A stretch of DNA of 64,000 bases from NCBI GenBank assembly GCA_963210315.1, contig OY723245.1, positions 124,001 to 188,000 on the forward strand, read 5' to 3'. Shown here one piece after another: positions 31,889 to 42,695 of the stretch. The stretch is from Rhynchopus euleeides (taxonomy: Eukaryota > Euglenozoa > Diplonemea > Diplonemida > Diplonemidae). How positions within the stretch are numbered: the stretch's first letter is position 1; the number at the start of each line of letters is the position of its first letter. The notes under the pieces were generated by a model. That model saw nothing but the letters and a program-made list of their open reading frames with translations. It ran no database searches and was not told the origin of the DNA. The position numbers were made by a program, and so were the translations under genes.

Positions 31889-34800
31889 TTGCCGGACCTG
31901 GAGATCCTGGAGCAGGCCCTCATTGCCTTGGAGGGGTCGCAGAGGGGCATGTTCGACAGGCTCCGCGACGCGAGGATCCGCACGTGGAAGGCGAGGATGC
32001 AGAAAGCTTGGACATACGAGGCAGGGCAGGTGTTCGCGTACCTCGCAGATCGCTTCTGCGCTCCAGCCACCTTCATGCGGCGCGAAGACGGCTCTTTCAC
32101 GGCCTGCCCCAAGGAGGCGGACGAGCTGCTGAGGAGCGACACGGCGTGGGGAGGGTACTTCCGTAAGTACGCAACGACGCCAGAGCCCCGGTGGGACACC
32201 TTCCGCCAAAAGTACCTCCGCTTTCTCCCCGAGGTGGCTGACATGGAGTGCAAGACCATCACGGCAGAAGACGTTGGGAAGGCCTTGGCCAAGATGTCCA
32301 CGTCCACCTCGCCGGGCCTGCACGGTTGGCGGGTCCACGAACTGAGACAACTCCCGCACGAACTCCTCAGGCTCTTCGCGGAGGTGTTCAACGAAGTTGA
32401 ACGGTCGGGCGAGTGGCCGGAGCAGCTGATGCACGCCATGATCTGCCTCATCCCCAAGCCTGGCAGCTCAGGAGAGCCACTGTCGCAGCGCCCCATCAGT
32501 ATCACCCCCGTGCTGTACAGAGTGTGGGCAGCTATCCGGGTGAAACCGGCACTGAAGTGGTTGGAGATCATCGCGCCCGAAGACCTGCACGGCTGCCGGC
32601 CTGGCCACGGTGCGGAGGACCTCATCTGGCACCTGGCGGCACGTATTGAAGAAGCCCACCTCACAGGGCGACCGCTGCACGGAGTCGCCCTCGACTTCAA
32701 GAAGTGCTTCGACACGGTGCCAATCGACCTCACCTTCCGCCTGGCTGCGGAGCTCGGTTTCGACGCCCGTGTCCTGCGCACCCTGCGAGCAGCGTACAGG
32801 ACGATGCAGCGGCACTTCCGGGCGAGCGGCACCATCGGGGAAGGCTTCCTGCCAACTAACGGCATCATGCAGGGTTGCCCCATCAGTGTCGTGCTGATTA
32901 ACGTGCTGGTGGGTGTGTGGATGAGGATGGTCGAGCACCGGCAGGACACAAGGGCGCTGTCTTTCGTTGACGACGTATACGCCACAGCCCCCAGCCCGGA
33001 GATCCTGCAAGACGTTGTAGACGACTCTGCGGGTTTCTCCCACGACACCGGGATGGCTATTTGTGCAGAAATCAAGTCTCACGTTTTCTCGACATCCCCC
33101 GGGCCGCTCCGGATTATGTACCGGGCAAGGGATGGCGAGGCCACTCCCCTCCGGCAGCGCAACAGCTTCGACTGTCTCGGGGCCATGCTACACGCGCGCC
33201 TGATCAGGGAAGGGCGCACAGCGCCCCAGTCCGAGCGCATCGCCCGCCGGAAGGAAGGTGCGCAGCAGAACCTCCGCAGAACCTCAGCGCTGCCCCTGCC
33301 GGTGCAATGGAAAGGGCAGGCGGCGGCGATGACGGCAGGGGCTCGACTATATTACGATGCCCTCGTAACTCGTTGGGACAGCAAGGACATCAGGCGATGG
33401 AGGGGCCTCTTCGTCGCCGCGCTCTGGTCTGGCCCACCTCGCAGAGCACAGGAGATTGTGCTGTGTGTCCTCCATCAGGCGCACCGGGTGGACCCCGCTG
33501 TCGCCCCCCCCTACCGGCAGATCACCACATGGGCCAAGCAGATCAAAAAGTGGAGCCACAGCAGGGTGCTGTCCGAGGCAGCCTGGGGGAGTAGAGAGAG
33601 GCTTGAGGGGACAGGCCCCTTCGCGCTTTTCTGGGCCGCCCTGCAGGGGATTGAATGGCGCTGGAGTGCTGCGACCACCCTGGCTTACACTGACGAAGCT
33701 GGTCGCGATGTCACCTTCGGCCCTGTTGCTGCAACACCGAGCGCCTGGGCTATCTTTGCACACGACCTCCGCCAATCCCTGCGTAACGCAACGGCGAAGA
33801 AGCTGGCCGAACGCAGAGACGACTTCCAAGGAGCAGAGCACGGCATTGACGGGAGGGTGACACGTTGCGTCCTGGAGGGAGAGGGCGCTGCAATCACGGG
33901 GTACCAGCGAGGCCTCCTCCGCTCCGTCGTTGCAGGGGCGGTGCCTGCTCGTGGGCGCACAGGTCTGGGGGAGGTGTGCCGATACTGCACATCTGGGACC
34001 CCGGAGACGGTATCACACCTGTGGTGGGACTGCGCGGCATGGGAGCCAGTCCGCCAGAAGCACCCCATAGCAGCGAGGGACCGGACGGCCTGGCCGGCAT
34101 GCCTGGCCCAGTGCGGGGTGGCGCCCATTTACAGATACAGCGTCCCGGAGAACGAGCAGCCGCTGCCCATGTCCTTTGCGGACAGGATCACCACCGTGGC
34201 ACAGCTCCACCGCTACTTCATCGCAGTCCTGGCGGCGCGACAGGAGAAGGACGGGCTGCTCGACCGCTCTGTGCGCCATCACCGTACTACCGTCTACCCC
34301 TGGGAGTGGAGCACCCCTAACCCCGAGAGTGCCTCCATCCCTGCACTGGCGCCTTCCGAAGTCAAGCAGACGTGGGGCAAGCGGCCCCCAGGCATGTGGG
34401 TGGCCCTCTGCGACTGGCTAAGGGGCCTAAAGTGGGGACCGCAGGGGAGTGAGCATACTGTGACCCTGATGGAGCTGGCCGTGGACTTCGAGCTATCAAC
34501 TGGCCTTACCCTCCCAGACACCGTGACGCGCCGCATCCGCCCCCCCGCCCACGTGGACCCGAATAGGAAGGGCGCGAGGGAGGCCCGCTCGCGCATCCCT
34601 GCAGACACAGCCCCAGGGCTCACCCTGTACTTTGACGGTGGTGCGCGCGACAATGGCACCCCCTTCGCCGTGGCGGGGGCAGGGGCGGTGCTATACCAAG
34701 ACGGTTGCAAGGTTTCAGAGAAAGTACTCCCGCTGCTGAACGTGCGTAGCAACAACATTGCTGAGTACGAGGCGCTCCGTGCAGGTCTGCGCCTCCTCGA

Positions 34801-35806
34801 GAGGGGTGATGCCCCTGAGGGCCCAGTCACAGTGCGGGGCGACTCCCAGGTGGTGCTGCGCCAGCTCCAAGGGGACTCATTGTGCCGGGATGCCGCCCTC
34901 CGTCCTCTGTTCCTCAGCACGTCCCGGCTAGCTGCGGACCTCCAACCGAGGTTCACTCTCACATACGAGCATGTGAAGAGGGAATCCAACACAGATGCTG
35001 ATGCCCTCAGTAACGCCGCGATGGACGAGGCTGAAAGGCTGGGGGCCTCACGGCAGCAGCTCCAGCAGGACCTCACGGTGTTCCAGAGCAGTATCCTGGG
35101 GAAGGCTGCCTCGCTGAAGGGGCTCTGCAGCATGGTGACGAAAGTAGGCACTGGGCCCTGGCATTGCGGCCATGCTGCCAACTCAACAGTCCTCACGGCG
35201 ATCGGTGGATCTGTGGCGGCGGGCCTGTCGAGGAGGGCCCAGCTGAACCCTGCCACTGAGTCGGTGATGCGCAGCCTCCAAGCGCACCTGGCTGTGCCAG
35301 CCCCCAGCCGGACGGATACAGTGTTCCATGATCGCGGAATGGCGTGGGCCGCTACCTTCGCTCCGCAGCCGCACTACCCTGAGGGTTGGCAGCAATCGGC
35401 CCAGCAGTGGGCGGCGCGTGGTCGGCAGGCCAACAGCCGGGTAGGGCGCCCATGGGAGCGGAGGGGCGCTGCCCCCCGAACTGCTCCCCCTGGTGCCAGG
35501 AGGAACGCAAAGGTGCTTGCCTGCAAGTTGCATTGGAAGCCCCGTTGCTCGGCATGCCAGAAGCGGCGCCTCCCGGAGGAGGTGTGCTGCCGCAACCACC
35601 ACAAGGAGGGGGACGGGCTCCCGGTCACTATGGGCTTCTGCAAACGCCACAGCATGGACCGATGCGGTGACTGCTACAGCGATGGCAAAACACTACCACA
35701 TTGCTGCCAAGCACACCACGCCGGCTATGCTGCACGCCCTCCTCCCCGGAGTGGCACTGAGTTGGCCCCACACTCTAACCCGAGTGGGGCCTCCGCTGTG
35801 ACGTAG
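31889..35806 (+). CDS. LINE-type ORF: reverse transcriptase, zinc knuckle, RNase H, Cys/His-rich tail (long copy)
   Basis: Open for 1305 codons; the first codon is TTG and the first ATG is at 31949. This is a non-LTR retrotransposon polymerase. Numbered from 31889: RT motif LIPKPGSSGE at 187-196; palm D in DFKKCFD at 269; GIMQGCP at 325-331; FVDD at 359-362. A CCHC knuckle (CRYC...HLWWDC) lies near 700. RNase H with all four acidic residues follows (YFDGG about 915, AEYEAL about 960, GDSQVV about 984, NTDADALSN about 1036). The tail (about 1210-1290) has many paired Cys/His (CSACQKRR, CCRNHH, CKRHSMDRCGDC), probably zinc-binding. No apurinic-type endonuclease is present upstream, so it is 5'-truncated, spliced to an upstream exon, or lacks one. 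It is the only long plus-strand gene in the window. No poly(A) tail is seen after the stop. Confidence 0.92.
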   Translation: MPDLEILEQALIALEGSQRGMFDRLRDARIRTWKARMQKAWTYEAGQVFAYLADRFCAPATFMRREDGSFTACPKEADELLRSDTAWGGYFRKYATTPEPRWDTFRQKYLRFLPEVADMECKTITAEDVGKALAKMSTSTSPGLHGWRVHELRQLPHELLRLFAEVFNEVERSGEWPEQLMHAMICLIPKPGSSGEPLSQRPISITPVLYRVWAAIRVKPALKWLEIIAPEDLHGCRPGHGAEDLIWHLAARIEEAHLTGRPLHGVALDFKKCFDTVPIDLTFRLAAELGFDARVLRTLRAAYRTMQRHFRASGTIGEGFLPTNGIMQGCPISVVLINVLVGVWMRMVEHRQDTRALSFVDDVYATAPSPEILQDVVDDSAGFSHDTGMAICAEIKSHVFSTSPGPLRIMYRARDGEATPLRQRNSFDCLGAMLHARLIREGRTAPQSERIARRKEGAQQNLRRTSALPLPVQWKGQAAAMTAGARLYYDALVTRWDSKDIRRWRGLFVAALWSGPPRRAQEIVLCVLHQAHRVDPAVAPPYRQITTWAKQIKKWSHSRVLSEAAWGSRERLEGTGPFALFWAALQGIEWRWSAATTLAYTDEAGRDVTFGPVAATPSAWAIFAHDLRQSLRNATAKKLAERRDDFQGAEHGIDGRVTRCVLEGEGAAITGYQRGLLRSVVAGAVPARGRTGLGEVCRYCTSGTPETVSHLWWDCAAWEPVRQKHPIAARDRTAWPACLAQCGVAPIYRYSVPENEQPLPMSFADRITTVAQLHRYFIAVLAARQEKDGLLDRSVRHHRTTVYPWEWSTPNPESASIPALAPSEVKQTWGKRPPGMWVALCDWLRGLKWGPQGSEHTVTLMELAVDFELSTGLTLPDTVTRRIRPPAHVDPNRKGAREARSRIPADTAPGLTLYFDGGARDNGTPFAVAGAGAVLYQDGCKVSEKVLPLLNVRSNNIAEYEALRAGLRLLERGDAPEGPVTVRGDSQVVLRQLQGDSLCRDAALRPLFLSTSRLAADLQPRFTLTYEHVKRESNTDADALSNAAMDEAERLGASRQQLQQDLTVFQSSILGKAASLKGLCSMVTKVGTGPWHCGHAANSTVLTAIGGSVAAGLSRRAQLNPATESVMRSLQAHLAVPAPSRTDTVFHDRGMAWAATFAPQPHYPEGWQQSAQQWAARGRQANSRVGRPWERRGAAPRTAPPGARRNAKVLACKLHWKPRCSACQKRRLPEEVCCRNHHKEGDGLPVTMGFCKRHSMDRCGDCYSDGKTLPHCCQAHHAGYAARPPPRSGTELAPHSNPSGASAVT

Positions 35807-36929
35807 AAATGGGCGGGGGTGGGCAATGATCCGCGCAGGATCTCCCCACACAAAACGTGGTCACCACACACACACACACCCTGTCGCCTGTTTGTTACTA
35901 CCGTTGTTTTTACCTTCTCAACTCTCGCTGCCCTGTTCCGCCACCCCACCGTTCTGTTGCCCACTACCTGTGCAGGGATTTAATTTTGGAGAAAAGGCTC
36001 TCGTCGCATGCTTGGGGAGAGAGAGGAAGAGGCAGTTGCAATGAGCTGCTTGCGTGTGTCGTGCTGAGCCCTCAGGGCCGAGCCGGGTGCAGTGAGGGGA
36101 GAAGAGCGGAGGTGCTCGACTAGGTAACTTTTTTTCTCAATTTGAACGATTGTTTTTTTGTTTTGTTTTTGTTCGTGGAGAAACCGGAAGAGAAAAAACC
36201 GAGAGAAACGCAATGTACAGTGTGGGGAGGAAGAAAATGCCTCAGGCACACGTGACGGGGGTCATCCGGGAAATGGCTGTCCTGCTGCAACGCAATAATC
36301 CGACAAGGGCATCGGAGGGTTCGGAGCTAATCATCTCTAGCGATCGAGGCACCTTGTGTCAGTGTGGCACCGCCCCCACCAGGGTTGTGCCCGCAAGAAT
36401 TTTGAATTATTTGTTAGAGTCGTTCAGCCACAGAGCTTCTGTCCCGCGAGCCACGCTCCGCCAGCGTATACTTAACCCCTACTTTTTTCACGCAACAAGC
36501 AACAACTCGATGCGTGCTAAGCAGGCACACACCCCCCTCCACGAGAGGAGATCGCCTATACACATCGTGTTGTTCGGGTGGTATTTCGACTGTGCTCATC
36601 CCATCTCCCCACACCCCCCCGCCTCCTAAAAATCACATAATTGGGCACGTTTTCGAACTATTGATACATTCTTACTGTAGATAACCCCACCACCACCCTC
36701 TCCTCTTGTTAAAAAAAGCACATCTCTTGCTGTTTTTTTTGTGTTGTTGATACGGACGGAACAGAAAAGAAATTTCTTCTTCTTCTTCTTCTTCTTCTTC
36801 AGGTTTCGAAAAAACTAGGTTAATTATTGGGGGGTGTGGGGGGTGAGGGGGGGGGACATATTGCAACCACTTTTCCTCGGGATAACAGCAGCAGGGTTTG
36901 GGCTGTGGAAAAACCTCCCCCCCCAACAT

Positions 36930-36961
<32 letters not shown>

Positions 36962-38055
36962 CCTGATGAATGTCAACCCCACGGCACCCAGGTAGAGGTG
37001 GGCACACCGTTGTGGAGGAACGGCACATTCTTTTTTCGGGAGACAGGTGAAAGCAGCAACTCACAGTACAGCGAGGCTCGGACACACCCCCTCCCCCAAA
37101 CTGCGCTGCCCTGGACACACACGACTGTTGCTCGCAAACCCGAGAGGGGCGGAGGGAGGAGTGGGAGGAGGGGAGGCCACCTTACTGATACAGGGTTCCC
37201 TTGACCAACCAGTGAGTTCAATTTAATGCCGACGACCAACGTGCAGCACTCGGGATTCAGGGGGGGGGGGGGGGGGGAGGGGTGCATGTGTGCGAGGGGG
37301 TCGGGGAGTGAAAAAGACAACGACATTAGGTCCCACCACCCCGGGTGTGAGTGTGAGTGAGTGTGAGGTAATGGGAATGGGTGTTTTTTTGTGTCTAGAT
37401 TTTTGTTGGCGGAACGCAGAACCCCCCACCCCCCCCCCCCCCACCCCCACTCGTTTCAATTTTTCTCACCTCCATCACAACTCTCGCGAATCTCTCTCTC
37501 TCTTTATTTTATCTGCGTCTCTCAATACCTCCAACAGCTTTCCACCGTAACCGTTGTTACCAACCATAAGATTTTTTTTCCAAGCAGCACCCACAACAGC
37601 CACCCCCAGTGACAGCCTTCTCAGTATTACCATGAGTGGCCGGGCCTCTGCAAGGGTGCGGGGGGGCCGACGCAACGGACTGAAACGACCCTGAAAGGAA
37701 CCGGATCCAAATGCCGGAAAGAGCAAAGAAGCGTGCAGAGGCTGGGTTGTGCGAGGGGGGGGGGGGGGGGCGTGTGCGGCACAAGGAAGAGAGAGGGGGT
37801 GTTGAGGCGATTTTACTGGTAAAAATGCGAACTGGTACCGGGGGGGGACGAAGGGACGTCTTGCGGTGTTGCGCGTACCATGAATCCAGGGAGATATGTT
37901 CGCCTCGTGCAAGATACACAGGAGGTGCCACACTGCACAGAGCGGGAACCGGCCTGTTCTATGATCACATGATATTGCCCTCTTTCGGTGATGGCTACTG
38001 TGATGGTTGTGTATCAAGCGGGTGCCGAGTGCAAATTCTGATGCGAACTCCACCA
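35807..38055. other. LINE 3' flank and gene-poor stretch
   Basis: A small hairpin (GATCC...GGATC, 35828-35842) follows the LINE stop. Further on are a T-rich stretch (36127-36175), a TTC microsatellite (about 36776-36800), a CT microsatellite (about 36937-36961) and long G- or C-runs (37261-37277, 37428-37447). No convincing gene. Confidence 0.45.
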
Positions 38056-38209
38056 GGGGATAAGATAGGTCTGGTTTTCCGGTTTTCAAAACCAGGGTTT
38101 CCCGGTTTCCGGTTTTCTGGAAAAAAAAAAAAGGCCGATCGGATTTTCGCCGGTTTTTGGGGAACCTTTGTGACAGTCAACCAGTGGGACCATTAGCCAA
38201 AAAAATATG

Positions 38210-38262
38210 GAAAGTGACCCCATCGTGATCCGCACGGAGCTCAAACAGTCAAAAGAAAGCAG
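38210..38262. repeat. Dispersed repeat also found at 63.4-63.9 kb
   Basis: The stretch TGACCCCATCGTGATCCGCA followed by CGGAGCTCAAA and AGTCAAAAGAA closely matches three spaced units near 63432, 63625 and 63812. It is a dispersed family of unknown type. Confidence 0.6.
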
Positions 38263-38912
38263 AGAAGCGGAGAAAAGGAGCCCAGCGGGACCCGGTGGGT
38301 GGTGATGTCCTCGTCATGCAGGTCTTCTCTGTTTGAAGTTTCGAGATACTCCGGTAGCTTGATCATTCCGACCGCACCGTACTCCTTCTGGGCGGCTTGC
38401 CGAGCGCATGCACTCAATCTCGTTGCGGTGCACACTGCCAAGGACCACCCTGTCATCCACGCAAGCTACGACCTTGTCTCGAGCACGTTTGCCTTGCTGG
38501 GGATGACACATGCAAACTCCGATGTTTTCGGGAGTGCATGTCCGCTTTGGAGAGGATCGACGGATTCGGGTTCTGGCGGGACCGCGATTTGTGCAGTGTT
38601 GGAGACACCCGCTGGTGTTCGCATGAGCGCACGTTGTGCGCATCGTCTGACTGACTGCCTCAAGGGGGTGGTCATGCAACAAGCTCGACCATGAAGGTAG
38701 TTGCCCTTCGTGAGGCGTACCAGCAGAGCAGCACCCTCAGGGGGGTTTGTCCTGATGCGGGAGGTGATGCGAAGCCGCGCTCCGTCAGTACGTGGACGCA
38801 TTGAAAGCTCAGTTCCGTCCCTTCGGGGAGCTGCGTGGAGCAACACGCCACTGCTGTTCGGCAGAGCCTGGTCCAGCCGTGTTGGGTGTGATTCTGAGAG
38901 GGTTTGCGCGGG

Positions 38913-38937
38913 TCGCGCGCGCCGAAGGCGCGCGCGA
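38913..38937. repeat. Perfect GC hairpin
   Basis: Arms TCGCGCGCGCC and GGCGCGCGCGA with a GAA loop: an 11-bp perfect inverted repeat. It lies inside the retroelement relic block. Confidence 0.7.
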
Positions 38938-38998
38938 AAAATTTCAAAACCAGAAAAACCGGAAAACGGCGCCAGAAAAAAAGTCTATCTTATACCCT

Positions 38999-41219
38999 GA
39001 CTCCACTTCCACAAAAAAATATTCGAACGTCGCACAGAAAGGATCAAACTCAGGATCAAGGAAGAAGTCAAACGGTGATTGTGGTCCTCAGGACCACACA
39101 GAAATCATCCAAGATTACCTGCTCGCATGGTGATCAAACTATAGTTCCGACAGCCTAGCATTGCTGGCTCGAAGCCATGATCCTAGACATTTGCTTCCTT
39201 CGAGTTCGAGCAGAGTGCCAGACACAAGGGGACGCAGAGAACAGGGCCTCATGGGTTGGTCGATTTTTGGGGCGGCCCATCCACATCTGCCGGTTGTGTG
39301 GCAAACTATCTGCCGGGGAAATACAACAATACGCAGCAGGAACAGAACAGGCCTCAGGGGCAGTGTCCCTGGGCCAACGGTGAAAGTACCAGTCACAATT
39401 CTCGTACAGCATCTCCGCGGTACTGTCACCCGCGTGTGGAGGTCGAACGCACCAAAGAAAGTACACATGTGGTCGTCGTTGTGCACCTAGAAACACCATC
39501 TGACACGTCCATAGCCCCTCTCCGCACAACACACGCACATAAAGCACGGTGTCTTCTTCTCTGCGACAAAACGAAACCAAAATTTCTTGTTCTTTTGTAG
39601 AAAACCATCACCCCCTCCCACCCGAGCGCCTTTTCAAAGTCTGACCAGTGAATGAGCTCGCACTCCGTGTTCGCCTGGGCACACGAGTGAACAGCCACAC
39701 ACGAGTGAAAGGCAATCGCGAACTTGGCGATAAAGTGCCATCATGCAGCCACTATGTACGCACAGGCGCCCACAAAGCCACCAAACAGCCTCTGGCGGGA
39801 TACCGGGGGAAGGGGGGGTTTTCTGGCGGGCCATGAAAAGACCATCGGATTGCACGGGGAGGGGGGGGGGTCGCGCCCAGTCGAAAACAAATGCCTTCGG
39901 GGGAAGGTACGTGTGGGTGTGGGTGGATGTGTGACACGCAGCAGGCCCGTCGGGAACAGGGCCATAAATAACACCCCCACCCTGAGCTGGGATCGACATC
40001 TGGGTTCGGCCTGCGATCCCCAGTGCTTCACACAGGAGACGTGTTCTGCACGTGGTGCAGGAGATGATTCTGCAGACCACGCAATTTTGATGCCAGAGCC
40101 AAGTTTTGAGATTCTGTGTGTGTGAGATGTGTTGAATTTCCATTCCTCTGTGCAGGACAGAGTGCTGTATTGCCTGAGCTCAATAACCCCTTTTATTTAT
40201 GGAACCGGGGGAATTGAGTGCGCGTGCATGCGTGCCGTGTGTGTGTGAATGCAATAAAATACCCCTCCCCATGCCAATAACTTTCACCAAATTCGAGAAC
40301 AAAATGAGGCACTTCACCCATGCGATTCCACCTGAACGTTTATCAGGCCATTGCCTCCAGCGCTGTCTTTCCCGGAACACAGCGCTCTGAAACCTCGAGG
40401 ATTTTGGTACTCTGCGAAGTCGTCGAAGGACTGCTTGTGGGCTGATTCACAGAGGTGTCTTCACACGGCGTCTCCGCCACCACTTAGGAGGGTGCCGTAC
40501 CACTACAGCACAGGCCAAGCAGAACACACCCAGTTCGACACCTGCAGAAAAGCGATTTCATGCACCCCACAAATCGACTCAATTTTCGATTATTATTGGC
40601 ATGCGGAGGGGGGGATGGGGGGAGGGGGGAAGGGGGGTGAAGAAAATCAAGAAAGGGACAAAACGAGAGAAACTACTTACCAAAACAGCACGTACAAGAG
40701 GCTTCGAGCGATGCCTCTTGGTGGCTCGTAACGTCACTGAACTGACCAACGACCGACCAGACGTAAAGCCGCAGAGCCCGGTATTTGCAGCGCCGCCCAT
40801 GCACAACTGACCCTCCAGTGCGGCATTGCGATCTAAAGCACACACGAGGGGCCCAGCGCACAGGCAGGTTTCGGGGGAAACGGGACAAATACCCAGGGAG
40901 AAAACGGGAGTGTGCATACGTGTGCACATGCTCCGCAAGCAGAGGACCGGGTGGTGGGCGGTTGTCTGAAGATGGGAGGGGGGCGGGCGGGGGGGGACGA
41001 AAAACATGCAGAGGGGTGGTGAGGGACAGCTGCGTGGCCGAGGTGGGGTGGGGGGGAAGGGTTGCAGGGGGGTGTGGGTGTGGGTGGGTGTTGGTGGGGC
41101 GGGGGGGGAGGGAGGGGGGGGATTTGAAGAGACAGCTCCTAACCCAAGCGAAGAGACGGGCGCACCATAAATTCCCGAGGCAAAGTGGACCCCCCCCCCC
41201 CCACTTCTTCCCTGCAGAT
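38999..41219. other. Gene-poor stretch
   Basis: No convincing gene on either strand. A small palindrome GTGGTCCTCAGGACCAC lies at 39081-39097. G-rich simple sequence fills 40605-40640 and 40975-41125. Confidence 0.45.
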
Positions 41220-41400
41220 CCACGGCGCTGAAGTAAATTACATTACAAGTGGTTTTACATGTAAAATTACAAGTGAAAAATGGTTACAAGTGCCACTTGT
41301 AAAATTACAAGTACCACTTGTAAAATTACAAGTGCCACTTGTAACTTTTACAAGTGGTACTTGTAATTTTACATGTAAATGACATGTGCCACTTGTCATC
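41220..41400. repeat. Left inverted end with motif array
   Basis: The 17-bp terminal match is followed by at least ten copies of ACTTGTAA/TTACAAGT and several ACATGTAA. Many are paired as palindromes such as TTACAAGTGCCACTTGTAA. They probably serve as transposase-binding sites. Confidence 0.8.
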
Positions 41401-41568
41401 TCCGCGGTTTCCTTCATACTCTACACTGTGATGGGGGGTTTTTTGGCAAGCGGAGTGGCAAGGAGGGGGGAGAAATGACCAGCAAACGGTGGGAGTGCAA
41501 TGCAACAGCTGTCGAGATCGGATCGAGTGGACTGATTGTATTTTGTGCCGACGACGAGTCTCATGTTT

Positions 41569-42633
41569 TCAGACTGCAGGGTGTTCGTCCGACATGTGCC
41601 TATCCCTCAGTTCTTGTGAAGCAAACTCCTGCAGACACACAGGGCAGGTCGTGATGTCCAGCTCATCCTGGTGGACGTAGAGGGCGTGTTGGCTAAGTCC
41701 ACTTCTGAACACCGTTTTCTCACACAAGGGGCAAGACACTCGACATTCACACTGCGCCCTCGGCCGGTGCTGTCCGTCGTAGTGGGCGTAGAGCCCGTAA
41801 ACCCGCGCGAAGCTCTTGTCAGGGCAAACAACGCAGCTATACTCTTCTGTGGCGGATGTCTCGTCGCCATCATCATCATCATCATCACCAGCCTCGCCGC
41901 TATTGCCGTCACTCGCAAGGTTGCCGCCATCACCAGCCTCCTCCCCGTCGGTGGTTCCTTGTGCAGGGGGCGTCACCTCCGTCACCTCCCAGGGTTCTTC
42001 GTCACAGATGCAAACCAGGAAAACATCGCCGTTGTTGCCGGGTTCTGCCTGAAATGTTTGTCCGTGACCATCTCTGCGGCGCACATGTGACCCGAGGCCA
42101 AGTTTGTCCAAGCGGACCACCAATTGACGAGCAGCCTTGAGCCACGTATCATTGTGAGTGATCACACACCTGCACAGGCGCATGGAATCGTAAGATAATA
42201 TTTGGGGCCGCTCGCCGATGGTAGGAGTCAGTGGAGGCACTTTGCGCACGGTATTTTCATCCGTCAAGTGTTTCTGTTTCAGTTCATAGATCTGCAGATC
42301 ACGCTCCATCGTCTGCGGGGATCCCCCACGTGTCCACCTCTTGCGCTCACCGTTGCCCTGTTCGAAGAGCTCGTCGGAGACGGTGACCCTGTGCGCATCC
42401 TGCTCATCAAACCAGTGTTCGAGAGAATGAGCATATGCCGAGCGAGTGATCCCGGGATTTGCCCACTCCAACAAGAAAATCAGCACATGATAGCTGATCA
42501 CAGCGAATAGAAACTCTTTGCGGCAGGAACCTGTTGAGAAGTATCGCACTGGTATGTCTTGGTAGCGGAAGAAGATCAGTGATTGCATTGCGCAGCACAA
42601 TGCCCGCTGATTCCCCACGGTGATGGCCTTCAA
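41569..42633 (-). CDS. Element ORF3, C2H2 zinc-finger protein, 354 residues
   Basis: The N-terminal half is helical and aromatic (FAVISYHVLIFLLEWANPG, SLEHWFDEQD). It could be the last part of a transposase core with the SLEHWF glutamate as third catalytic residue; this is a guess. A strongly acidic linker (run of Asp encoded by a CAT-type microsatellite on the plus strand near 41868-41888) leads to three C2H2 fingers: CVVC...H...H, CPLCEKTVFRSGLSQHALYVH and CPVCLQEFASQELRDRHMSDEH. These end seven codons or fewer from the stop. The fingers probably bind the terminal motif arrays. The true N-terminus is uncertain because the frame continues upstream of the first ATG. Confidence 0.7.
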   Translation of the reverse strand: MKAITVGNQRALCCAMQSLIFFRYQDIPVRYFSTGSCRKEFLFAVISYHVLIFLLEWANPGITRSAYAHSLEHWFDEQDAHRVTVSDELFEQGNGERKRWTRGGSPQTMERDLQIYELKQKHLTDENTVRKVPPLTPTIGERPQILSYDSMRLCRCVITHNDTWLKAARQLVVRLDKLGLGSHVRRRDGHGQTFQAEPGNNGDVFLVCICDEEPWEVTEVTPPAQGTTDGEEAGDGGNLASDGNSGEAGDDDDDDGDETSATEEYSCVVCPDKSFARVYGLYAHYDGQHRPRAQCECRVSCPLCEKTVFRSGLSQHALYVHQDELDITTCPVCLQEFASQELRDRHMSDEHPAV

Positions 42634-42695
42634 AGCAGCGAGTATCTCTCTTGCGTGCTTCCCAGTGAAATTTTGCCCACTTTTCCAAGGATGGT

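Larger units (their letters stand above)
25133..34337. repeat. Copy 2 of the direct duplication
   Basis: Identical in gene content and in all compared ORF translations to 1-9205, offset 25,132. Sequence on the left is continuous with 24772-25132 (the membrane-protein gene runs across). On the right this copy continues into the rest of the LINE ORF, whereas copy 1 switches to the RtcB flank. Confidence 0.93.
38058..38998 (-). mobile_element. Probable Ty1/copia-type LTR retroelement relic (broken)
   Basis: Minus-strand translations in this block resemble fragments of a copia-type reverse transcriptase, including a region like the VDD catalytic box. The relic is worn and broken several times. 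The flanks carry short inverted similarity (ATAAGATAG plus a TTTTCCGGTTTTC motif at about 38060-38085 and again, inverted, near 38945-38995), which may belong to another element that surrounds or trapped it. Old insertion. The identification is tentative because only short motifs support it. Confidence 0.3.
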
